Shown piece by piece: positions 27,046 to 33,546 of a stretch of 39,729 nt of DNA. Position numbers and translations under genes: made by a program. Source of the stretch: Companilactobacillus nodensis DSM 19682 = JCM 14932 = NBRC 107160 (GTDB taxonomy: Bacteria > Bacillota > Bacilli > Lactobacillales > Lactobacillaceae); the NCBI RefSeq assembly GCF_000615905.1, contig NZ_BAMN01000021.1, forward strand, positions 1 through 39,729, in the 5' to 3' direction. Numbering within the stretch: position 1 is the first letter of the stretch; each line of letters opens with the position of its first letter. Under the pieces are notes generated by a model. That model was given only the letters and a program-made list of their open reading frames with translations. It did no database searches and had not been told where the DNA came from.

Positions 27046-27766
27046 TTAGAATATTAATGAATACAATTGAACTGCTAAAACTCCGGCACAGATTGGTGCA
27101 ATAACTGGAACCCAAGAATATTTCCATTGAGAAGAACCTTTGTGTGGGAATGGTAACATAGCGTGCAATAAACGTGGACCAAGGTCACGAGCTGGATTAA
27201 GAGCTGGACCAGTAGGACCACCGAATGAGATAACCAGACACATAACTAAGAATCCAAGTCCGATAAAGTCAGCACGTGGATCGACATGGTCTGAAGTAAG
27301 TGATAAGGCACCGAAAACAAGAATAAAAGTACCAATAAATTCGTTAATAAATCCGTTTAGACGGCTGTTTTCTGCATCAATAGTTGAAAAGGTACCAAGA
27401 ATTGATTCGACATTTTCTGTTTTGTTGTAGTATGGCTTGTAAGCTGCAACAATTAATAGTTGACCGAAGATAGCTCCTAGCATTTGAGCTATTAGATATG
27501 GGCCAACCTCTGACCATGGAAATTGACCATTGAAAGCTAAGCCCAAAGTCATGGCTGGTTGATCTGTCCACCTGAAACAGGTCCGAACATCATGGCTGGA
27601 TCATAACACCAATACCATAACCAAAACCAATCAAGATCCACCCACCGTGGAACCCTTTGGTACCCTTTAATTCAACGTTGGCAACTGAACCATTACCGAG
27701 AGCTACCATGATTGCGGTTCCGATGAATTCCGCAATACAGCGCGTTAATAACGTATAATGCATCAT
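27046..27766 (-). pseudogene. glpF: Glycerol facilitator/aquaporin, two frameshifts
   Basis: An MIP-family channel for glycerol or lactic acid. The intact C-terminal part carries GPTGPALNPARDLGPR, with the Asp of NPARD typical of aquaglyceroporins. The first NPA motif lies across a lesion. Two single C deletions (minus strand; near 27598 and 27557) each turn CCCAGCC into CCAGCC. Restoring both gives GVMIPAMMFGPVSGGQINPAMTLG and a 240-residue protein from ATG 27766 (after TAGGGG). The two lesions have the same sequence context, which hints at systematic base-calling error. Confidence 0.85.
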
Positions 27767-27811
27767 TTATACCCCTAATAAAAAATTTTATTTTGTAAAT
27801 ATGATTTAGAC

Positions 27812-27846
27812 AATAAAAAATTGCCCCCAGAAGATGGAGCAACTTT
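27812..27846 (-). terminator. Hairpin with T-run in the glpF leader
   Basis: On the minus strand TTGCTCC pairs with GGGGCAA (one mismatch) and is followed by TTTTTTATTG. It lies about 50 bases before the glpF start and no minus-strand gene lies above it, so it would act on the glpF leader if real. Confidence 0.4.
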
Positions 27847-28000
27847 TCTAACATACTTGCTTGAATAAATCAAATTTTACGAACAACATTTATAAGTGTA
27901 CCATATAATTTCTTTTTCATAAGATATTAATTAGAAAACTGGATAGTTTTGTAATAGATGATTATAATTGAAGATAAATTTTAAATAAGAGGTAGTGGAT

Positions 28001-28951
28001 ATGAAAGTTCTTAGCTTGGTAAATTTGACAGATCACCAGAGAGAAAGAATCGAGAAAATCCCTAGTGTTGATTTAACAGTAACCGCACCAGAGAATGTTA
28101 CAGCAGCTGATTTGAAAGACGTTGAAGTCTTGTACAATTGGTCTAACTCTTTGAAAGATGATATTTTGAAGAGTTCTAGTTTGAACTGGATTCAAGTAGT
28201 TCGTGCCGGAGTAGAATCATTGCCACTTCGTGAATTATCTGAGAAGGGAATTACTTTGACCAATGGTTCAGGTGCTAATTCAATTAATATTGCGGAACAA
28301 ACATTAGCTTATATGTTGATACTAATGAGAAACATGAATTTGTCAGTCCTACATCAAGCAAAGAAAGAATGGAAGCACGATGAACCCTATAATGAGGTTT
28401 ATGGTAAAACCGTTATGATCGTCGGTGTTGGTCATGTTGGCAGCAAGATTGCTCAATACGCCAAAGCATTGGGTATGAAAACTGTCGGTGTACGTCGTTC
28501 TGATCAAACCGATGTTAATATTGATGAAATGATTCCAATGTCTGACTTCAAAGATGGCGTTAAACACGCTAACTTTGTAATCAACGCACTACCTGATACA
28601 GAAGATACAAATGGTATTTTCAACGCTGAATTGTTTGATGAGATGTCTAAGAAGGCATTCTATATCAATATCGGCCGTGGAAAGACAACTAATATGGACG
28701 ATTTGGTCAGTGCTTTGCAAGAGAAGAAGATTGCTGGAGCAGCACTTGATGTCGTAACACCAGAACCATTGAATGAAGACAGTCCATTGTGGGATATGAA
28801 GAATGTTATTATCACACCACACAACGCTGGCATGAGTGTTCACTATGCTGATCGTGCCTTTGGTATTTTTAAACGTAATTTGAAGTCATACGTTGAGAAT
28901 GGCGAAGTCGTTGAAAATGTTGTTGTCTTTGGTAAGCGCGTTTCAGATTAG
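28001..28951 (+). CDS. D-isomer-specific 2-hydroxyacid dehydrogenase
   Basis: A 316-residue NAD(P)-dependent dehydrogenase. The Rossmann loop is VGVGHVGSKIAQYAKALG (about 145), with Arg in NIGRGK, Glu in TPEPL and His in ITPHNAG as the catalytic triad. Substrate among 2-keto acids or hydroxypyruvate is not set by the sequence. Start ATG 28001 follows AAGAGGT. The stop TAG (28949-28951) coincides with the first bases of a structured repeat. A TATAAT at 27963-27968 is the likely -10. Confidence 0.87.
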   Translation: MKVLSLVNLTDHQRERIEKIPSVDLTVTAPENVTAADLKDVEVLYNWSNSLKDDILKSSSLNWIQVVRAGVESLPLRELSEKGITLTNGSGANSINIAEQTLAYMLILMRNMNLSVLHQAKKEWKHDEPYNEVYGKTVMIVGVGHVGSKIAQYAKALGMKTVGVRRSDQTDVNIDEMIPMSDFKDGVKHANFVINALPDTEDTNGIFNAELFDEMSKKAFYINIGRGKTTNMDDLVSALQEKKIAGAALDVVTPEPLNEDSPLWDMKNVIITPHNAGMSVHYADRAFGIFKRNLKSYVENGEVVENVVVFGKRVSD

Positions 28952-29066
28952 AGGGAGAAAGCCGGTAGATTCTGAGCACTGCCTAAGATAGTGAAGGTGC
29001 CAACGAAGTTGGTGCATTTACTATCTGTAGCAGGCGCAGGAATCTGGCTTTCGCAACTCGTTTCAG
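28950..29066 (+). repeat. Dispersed structured repeat, copy 4 (A type)
   Basis: Starts AGAGGGAGAAAG, ends GCAACTCGTTTCAG. Outer stem GAAAGCC/GGCTTTC plus AGATTC/GAATCT; middle stem AAGATAGTGAA/TTTACTATCTG; apical CCAAC-GAA-GTTGG. Overlaps the stop codon of the dehydrogenase gene. Confidence 0.88.
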
Positions 29067-29090
29067 AAACACAAACAAAAAACATAAACC

Positions 29091-29124
29091 AAGAGTATCA
29101 TCATAAAATGATGGTACTTTTTTT
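29091..29124 (+). terminator. Intrinsic terminator after the dehydrogenase and repeat
   Basis: AGTATCATCAT-aaa-ATGATGGTACT followed by TTTTTT. Confidence 0.85.
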
Positions 29125-29237
29125 ATACCAGTACTGATGTCATAAAAAAATCATACTTTTTTAAGTTCAATGAAACAAATAGGGACTAGAATGTAGCCAT
29201 CCAGTAAAAGATGGCATATATTATTGAATGTCGTTCC

Positions 29238-29398
29238 GCCAAGCAGATATAGTATCCGGTGGGGAACGGACTTAGCCAAAGGACGGTCTAAGCCCTCGCC
29301 TTGAAGCCGAAGACCGCGTCTTCCAGGTCGTCCCATGCAGTAAGCCAGCATAAATCGCTGACTAACTGCATTTTCACGGGATGCTATATCTGCATGGC
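29238..29398. ncRNA. GC-rich multibranched structured element
   Basis: A long closing stem pairs 29238-29257 with 29379-29398 (20 positions, two mismatched or wobble). Inside are three hairpins: CTTAG/CTAAG (29271-29292, extended by GG/CC), GAAGAC-cgc-GTCTTC (29309-29323) and ATGCAGT/ACTGCAT (29335-29371) enclosing AGCCAGC/GCTGACT. GC content is far above the surroundings. A 66-codon minus-strand ORF across it looks like a by-product. It may be a structured RNA, or a non-coding mobile element. The orientation is unknown; I cannot match it to a named family. Confidence 0.5.
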
Positions 29399-29457
29399 TG
29401 CACTGGAGTTTTATATAAATATAGTCAATAAAAATAAAACCTAAAGGAGTGATGTTG

Positions 29458-29964
29458 ATGCGTTGGATACCGTTATTGGTAATTTTGGTTCTGTCGTTTT
29501 TAAGTGGAAATTATATTATCCACAATATCGAAGATTTCAACAAAAAAAGAATGTCACTGCTCAGTTTGGTTTATATGACATTGTTAGGCGCTATTTTATT
29601 TACGCCAATGTCATTTAACGGAATAGATGCATATGTAATGCCGGCTGGAGTTGGCCGAGTAAATTTGTATCATATATACTATGATGTGGGATTTTTTGAA
29701 AATATTATTTTGACGATTCCGTTAGGATTTTTAATCAAAAAGTCTTTTACCGAATTGTCTATAGTTTCAATGATTCCGGTGGGACTTATGATTGGTGCAG
29801 CTATTGAAACTATGCAGTATTATTTATCGCATGCGTTCTTAATCAACCGTACTAGTGATATCAGCGATGTTGTCGCTAACGGGATTGGGATTGTTGTTGG
29901 TTCAATCTTACTGTTGATCTATCAGCAAACCTACGAAAAGCAATTGTTGAATAATCGAATTTAA
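29458..29964 (+). CDS. VanZ-family membrane protein
   Basis: A 168-residue protein with about five hydrophobic helices. The VanZ signature region reads DVGFFENIILTIPLGFLI, then GAAIETMQYYL and DISDVVANGIGIVVGSILL. VanZ relatives affect glycopeptide susceptibility by unknown means. ATG 29458 lies eight bases after AAAGGAG; earlier GTG/ATG codons (29449, 29452) are too close to it. Confidence 0.87.
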   Translation: MRWIPLLVILVLSFLSGNYIIHNIEDFNKKRMSLLSLVYMTLLGAILFTPMSFNGIDAYVMPAGVGRVNLYHIYYDVGFFENIILTIPLGFLIKKSFTELSIVSMIPVGLMIGAAIETMQYYLSHAFLINRTSDISDVVANGIGIVVGSILLLIYQQTYEKQLLNNRI

Positions 29965-30012
29965 AAAGGAGTTCTGTGGCAAATTTTGTTTTTGTCACAG
30001 GACTCCTTTTAT
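29963..30012 (+). terminator. Intrinsic terminator after the VanZ gene
   Basis: AAAAGGAGTtCTGTG pairs with CACAGgACTCCTTTT and is followed by an AT-rich tail. Confidence 0.85.
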
Positions 30013-30048
30013 TATTAAAATTGTCGGAAATTATAAAAAATCAGTTAA

Positions 30049-30105
30049 GCCTTAAGCTTATTGATCAATACATGGCACAAGTTTAAGAAGCAACAAAAAA
30101 AGTAG
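30049..30105 (+). pseudogene. Possible C-terminal relic of a type I holin-like toxin
   Basis: An open frame reads LLINTWHKFKKQQKK and stops at a TAG that is part of the following hairpin (GTAGACC). Short hydrophobic toxins with a lysine-rich tail, ending in exactly such a hairpin, are what I recall from lactobacillar Hol_Tox loci. No start codon or membrane helix is left; an in-frame stop lies at 30046. The identification rests on a short stretch and on the RNA-like structure beside it. Confidence 0.28.
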
Positions 30106-30206
30106 ACCGGCATTTAACTTTGGCGAGTTAACAGTCTACTTTTTGACTTAATAAGTTTAGCCACCACTTGGCTATCAGGAGGGATGCGGATAACATCCCT
30201 CTTTTT
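30097..30206. ncRNA. Candidate antisense RNA with bidirectional terminators
   Basis: Three hairpins in 110 bp: A, GTAGAC/GTCTAC with TTAACT/AGTTAA inside (30097-30144), flanked by A and T runs; B, TAGCCA-ccact-TGGCTA (30158-30174); C, GAGGGATG/CATCCCTC then TTTTT (30179-30206). Hairpin A ends minus-strand transcripts, hairpin C plus-strand ones. This is the layout of a toxin/antitoxin RNA pair that shares terminators. A TATATT-like -10 for the minus strand lies near 30215-30225. Confidence 0.42.
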
Positions 30207-30262
30207 GTACACTCATAATATAACATAGGTTTTCTAAATTATGAATATATTTCACTCTCTGA

Positions 30263-30380
30263 TTAAACGGGTTACATAATCCAGATTCTTGTGCTTGCTA
30301 CGAATTGCAGATGCGTTACTTCGTACCACCCATGTAATTCTATGCAATGCTCAGAATCTCTCGGGATTATTTCACTCTCT
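30263..30380 (-). repeat. Dispersed structured repeat, copy 5, divergent
   Basis: In minus orientation it starts AGAGAGTGAAATAATCC and ends GTAACCCGTTTA. Outer stem ATAATCC/GGATTAT plus AGATTC/GAATCT; apical hairpin around GTACGAAGTAA. The loop differs from the GTGCCAACGAAGTTGG form. It is flanked by a 17-bp perfect direct repeat TATTTCACTCTCTGATT (30248-30264 and 30368-30384). The stop codon TGA of proA lies in its first bases. Confidence 0.82.
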
Positions 30381-31618
30381 GATTTGTCCATCGCCTTGTA
30401 CCAAATACTTGGTTGTAGTTAATTCGTTGGCTCCCATAGGACCTCTGGCGTGTAGCTTTTGAGTGCTGATTCCAATTTCAGCACCGAAGCCGAATTCATT
30501 ACCATCGGTAAATCTTGTTGAAGCGTTGGCATATACGACTGCAGCATCAATTTGTTTCATGAATTGACGACTGGCAGCGTAGTTCTCAGTAATGATTGAT
30601 TCACTATGTTTAGTATTGTATTTGTTGATATGTTTAATAGCTTCATCGAGATTATCGACAACTTTTACAGCGATGATATAGTCGTTGTATTCAGTATACC
30701 AATCGTCTTCAGTAGCGGGAATTATGTCTGAAACAATTTTAACAGCACGTTCATCACCGCGGACTTGCACGTTATTATCCTTTAGAGCCTGATATAATTT
30801 TGGTAGAAATTTTTCAGCGATGTCTTTGTGTAAAACCACTTTTTCAGCGGCATTACAGACAGAAGGACGTTGGACTTTGGCATTGATAATAATTGGCAAA
30901 GCCTTATCCAGATCAGCATCTTTATCCACATAAATATGACAATTACCAGCACCAGTTTCAATGATTGGAACTTTGGCTTTGTTTACGACCATCTTAATGA
31001 ACTTGCCAGATCCACGAGGAATCAAGACGTCGATGTAGTCAGTTAGCTGCATCATTTCATTGGCTATTTCATGGCTAGTATCAGAAACTAGTTGGACGGC
31101 ATTTTCAGTTATACCAATTTCCTTTAGAGCATTACGTAATGTATCAGCCAAGACAATATTTGAGTTGATGGCTTCCTTTCCACCACGTAAGATAACGGCA
31201 TTACCAGCTTGAAACATAGACCGGCCGCGTCAACAGTGACGTTAGGACGGGCTTCGTAGATCATACCGATAACGCCAAGTGGAACTCGTTCTTGAACGAT
31301 ATCTAATCCAGCAGTTGTTGTCCAGCCACGGTCAATTCTGCCAATAGGATCGGGTAGGGCAACGACCTGCCTTAGTCCCTCAGCCATACCCAAGATTCGA
31401 TCTTCATCAAGCATTAAACGGTCGATCATGGCTTTAGCGATACCATTATTCTTGGCGTTTTCAATATCTTTTTTATTCTCGATGATAATATTTTTTGTGT
31501 TAGCGATTAAAGAATCAGCCATTTTTAATAGTGCATTATTTTTTTCATTAGTTCCAAGTTGTCCCAAGTCGAATGAGGCACTTTGAGCTTTTTTACCCAT
31601 TTCAATCAAATCAATCAT
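30372..31618 (-). pseudogene. proA: Glutamate-5-semialdehyde dehydrogenase, one frameshift
   Basis: Second enzyme of proline synthesis: reduces gamma-glutamyl phosphate to glutamate-5-semialdehyde with NADPH. Two ORFs (31618-31124 and 31217-30372) overlap. One missing base at about 31208-31210 restores [23 protein letters not shown] and a 415-residue protein, the usual length. The catalytic Cys is in [10 protein letters not shown]. It starts 12 bp after proB (ATG after AGGAGGTC). Its stop TGA is supplied by the start of repeat copy 5. As read, proline synthesis would be broken unless the deletion is an error. Confidence 0.9.
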
Positions 31619-31629
31619 GATAAGACCTC

Positions 31630-32436
31630 CTAGATTTTTGTGAACAATGTTCCAACCATGTCGCCGGATAAAATATTAAAAATAATATCTGGATCTTTAC
31701 CATTTGCGAGAACCATCTGTTGATTGTGTTTCAAAATTCTTTCGGCAGCCTTTAATTTGGTTGTCATACCACCCGTACCGAACTTTGTACCGTGACCACC
31801 AGCTGCGGCAATGATATCTGGACCAATGGTTTTAACTCGATCAATCAACTTGGCATCGGGAACTTTGAGCGGATTAGCTGTATAGAAGCCGTCAATATCG
31901 GATAACATTATTAACAAATCTGCGTCGACCAGGTTAGTTACGATAGCAGAGAGCTGATCGTTATCACCGAATTTTGTTAAGTGATCCAATTCAGAAACGG
32001 TGATAGCATCGTTTTCGTTAACGATAGGAATCGCGTTAGGCATACTGAGTAATGCTTGGAAATTGTTCATAACATTTGTATGACTTTCAGGATAGTCGAT
32101 TACGTCCTTAGTGATCAACATTTGTGCCGCACACATACCGTATTTGTGAAGTGCCTCATTGTAAATTTGAATTAGCTCAGCTTGTCCGATTGCGGCAACA
32201 GCTTGTTGTTGAGAAATCTTTACTGGACGGCTGTCTAAGTGGAGGACACCCATTCCAACTCCGATGGCACCGGATGAAACTAAGATAACATCTTTACCAT
32301 CTTTTTTTAAGGTACTCATAACGTGAGCCAGTTTGTCGATAACTGCCAAACGAACTTTGCTGTTTTGGTGGATCAAAGTGCTAGTACCGACTTTGATCAC
32401 GATTCTATTTGATATTAGGTTTCTTTTATTTTGCAT
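31630..32436 (-). CDS. proB: Glutamate 5-kinase
   Basis: A 268-residue amino acid kinase; phosphorylates glutamate with ATP as the first step of proline synthesis. VIKVGTSTLIH (N-terminal phosphate loop), ILVSSGAIGVGMG, NENDAITVSELDHLTKFGDNDQLSA and KFGTGGMTTKLKAAE are all present. It lacks the C-terminal PUA domain of the E. coli enzyme, as usual in lactobacilli. ATG after CAGGAG. First gene of proBA. Confidence 0.94.
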   Translation of the reverse strand: MQNKRNLISNRIVIKVGTSTLIHQNSKVRLAVIDKLAHVMSTLKKDGKDVILVSSGAIGVGMGVLHLDSRPVKISQQQAVAAIGQAELIQIYNEALHKYGMCAAQMLITKDVIDYPESHTNVMNNFQALLSMPNAIPIVNENDAITVSELDHLTKFGDNDQLSAIVTNLVDADLLIMLSDIDGFYTANPLKVPDAKLIDRVKTIGPDIIAAAGGHGTKFGTGGMTTKLKAAERILKHNQQMVLANGKDPDIIFNILSGDMVGTLFTKI

Positions 32437-32455
32437 GATTTACTCCTGATTTTGT

Positions 32456-32487
32456 GAGAGAGTGGAGAACGCCGGCTTTCGGAACTC
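32456..32487 (+). repeat. Internally deleted mini-copy of the structured repeat
   Basis: GAGAGAGTGGAGAACGCCGG is followed at once by CTTTCGGAACTC, so only the two ends of the element remain and the whole hairpin interior is gone. It lies between proB and a full copy in opposite orientation. Confidence 0.65.
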
Positions 32488-32524
32488 AAAAATCAAAACG
32501 GACTCACTAGCTTTTTCCAGGTTC

Positions 32525-32644
32525 TAAAACGAGTTGCAGAAGCCAGATTCCTGCGCCTGCTACAGATAACAAATGCACCAACTACGTTGGCACCTTCGCT
32601 ATCTTAGGCAGTGCTCAGAATCTACCGGTTTCTTCCACTCTCTA
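32525..32644 (-). repeat. Dispersed structured repeat, copy 6 (A type)
   Basis: Minus orientation: starts TAGAGAGTGGAAGAAACC, ends GCAACTCGTTTTA. Outer stem AGAAACC / GGCTTCT (with wobble) and AGATTC/GAATCT; middle stem AAGATAGCGAA/TTTGTTATCTG; apical CCAAC-GTA-GTTGG. Its TAG (32642-32644) is the stop codon of the histidine phosphatase gene. Confidence 0.88.
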
Positions 32645-33265
32645 GAACTTAAACTCTCGATTGTAGTATTCCAGATACATTTCCTGTGTTCTCGCCAATG
32701 TTACGATTTTAGTAACACTAGCGTTGTTCGGTTCGGGAAGTGTCATCGGATTTTGCGGTTCAACCACGCCCAGCGCTGCGGCTTTAGTTGTAAATCCGTG
32801 TGTAACTACAATGTATTTTTTATCAGGTGTATTAAGTGTTTTTTCCAATAAGAAGGACTTAACACGTGCGACTACTTGGGGGAAAGTTTCTCCCTTTGTA
32901 GCAACTTCAATATAATCGGGTAGAACGTCTTGAAGGTATTTGTCAAAGTAACGTGGATATTTTTCACGTAGTTCAGAATTTTTTCGTCCATCCCACTCGC
33001 CATAAGAAATTTCGAGTAGACGTTCGTCAGTGGACATCGGCAAATTATAGCCCTCGTTTAATATTTGAGCAGATTCAATGGTTCTATTAAGAGGGCTGTG
33101 AATTAATTCATCGGCGAAGCTAATATTAAAGACTTCGTGCAATTTTTTAATCTGACTCTTACCGGTATCATTGAGGTTACTTATCTCGGTATTGATAGTA
33201 CCTTGCTTGATGTCCTCGGCGTTTGCTTCTGTTTGTCCGTGTCTGATGAAATAAAATTCTGTCAT
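32642..33265 (-). CDS. Histidine phosphatase / phosphoglycerate mutase-like protein
   Basis: A 207-residue protein of the histidine phosphatase superfamily. FIRHGQTEAN holds the catalytic RHG. SPLNRTIESAQI is the second Arg region, then LLEISYGEWDGR, and VTHGFTTK supplies the second His. Too short and divergent for glycolytic dPGM. It is divergent from serCA, which lacks a serB in this window, so a phosphoserine phosphatase role is possible (inference). ATG after GGAG. The stop codon is part of repeat copy 6. Confidence 0.88.
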   Translation of the reverse strand: MTEFYFIRHGQTEANAEDIKQGTINTEISNLNDTGKSQIKKLHEVFNISFADELIHSPLNRTIESAQILNEGYNLPMSTDERLLEISYGEWDGRKNSELREKYPRYFDKYLQDVLPDYIEVATKGETFPQVVARVKSFLLEKTLNTPDKKYIVVTHGFTTKAAALGVVEPQNPMTLPEPNNASVTKIVTLARTQEMYLEYYNREFKF

Positions 33266-33281
33266 TTTTTTCTCCTTCTAA

Positions 33282-33310
33282 TTGACTTTCTCTGGTTAAA
33301 TTGTTAAAGT
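33282..33310 (+). promoter_or_regulatory. Promoter of the serCA leader
   Basis: TTGACT (33282-33287), 17-bp spacer, TAAAGT (33305-33310) preceded by TGT (extended -10). A start near 33317 would give a transcript that opens about ten bases before the leader peptide's ribosome site. Confidence 0.65.
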
Positions 33311-33340
33311 GTCCTTAAGTTTATTGGAGGTATTTTAATT

Positions 33341-33403
33341 ATGATGAAACAATTACATTTTAGCTTAATAAGCTCCTCCTTGTCTACACGGTTATCCATG
33401 TAG
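33341..33403 (+). CDS. Serine-rich leader peptide of the serCA attenuator
   Basis: A 20-residue peptide from ATG 33341, ten bases after GGAGG (33326-33330). Six of twenty codons encode serine (codons 8, 11, 12, 13, 15 and 19), including three in a row (AGC TCC TCC at 33371-33379), in a protein that has no other reason to exist. The stop TAG is at 33401-33403. It precedes a cascade of alternative stem-loops and a terminator before the serine biosynthesis genes. An alternative ATG is at 33344. Confidence 0.82.
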   Translation: MMKQLHFSLISSSLSTRLSM

Positions 33404-33520
33404 GCCTATTAAACTTTTCGTTTAACCCTCATGGATTCAAGATTTTTTGAAGCTGTGAGGGCACTAATTCAGACTTTTGTTTGGGAACTCTCACATCTTC
33501 GTGAGGGTTCCTATTTTTTT
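33363..33520 (+). promoter_or_regulatory. Ribosome-mediated serine attenuator of serCA
   Basis: Stem 1:2 pairs 33382-33391 with 33396-33405 (9 of 10). Stem 3:4 pairs CCCTCA (33426-33431) with TGAGGG (33456-33461) plus TTCAA/TTGAA. The terminator pairs GGAACTCTCAC (33484-33494) with GTGAGGGTTCC (33501-33511), then a T-run to 33520. Alternatives: 2:3 pairs CCATG-AGG (33396-33404) with CCT-CATGG (33427-33434) around TTAAAC/GTTTAA. GTGAGGG (33455-33461) can then pair with CTCTCAC (33488-33494), which destroys the terminator. A ribosome stalled on the Ser codons covers strand 1 and would favour the antiterminated form. Confidence 0.8.
33484..33520 (+). terminator. Leader terminator of serCA
   Basis: An 11-bp stem with loop ATCTTC, followed by TATTTTTTT, 26 bases before the serC start. 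Confidence 0.9.
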
Positions 33521-33546
33521 AATCTAAAACAAAGGTGGAAATAAAG

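Noticed and set aside
29151-29351. 66-residue protein on the minus strand
   Set aside because: The frame runs through the stems of a structured GC-rich element. It shows no ribosome site that stands out and no domain.
30001-30110. Intact holin-like toxin gene
   Set aside because: The frame has a stop at 30046 and no start or membrane helix before the lysine-rich tail.
33266-33546. T-box riboswitch before serC
   Set aside because: No T-box consensus (AGGGTGGNACCGCG) or specifier-loop architecture; the AAAGGTGG at 33531 is the ribosome site. The leader peptide and competing stems explain the region better.
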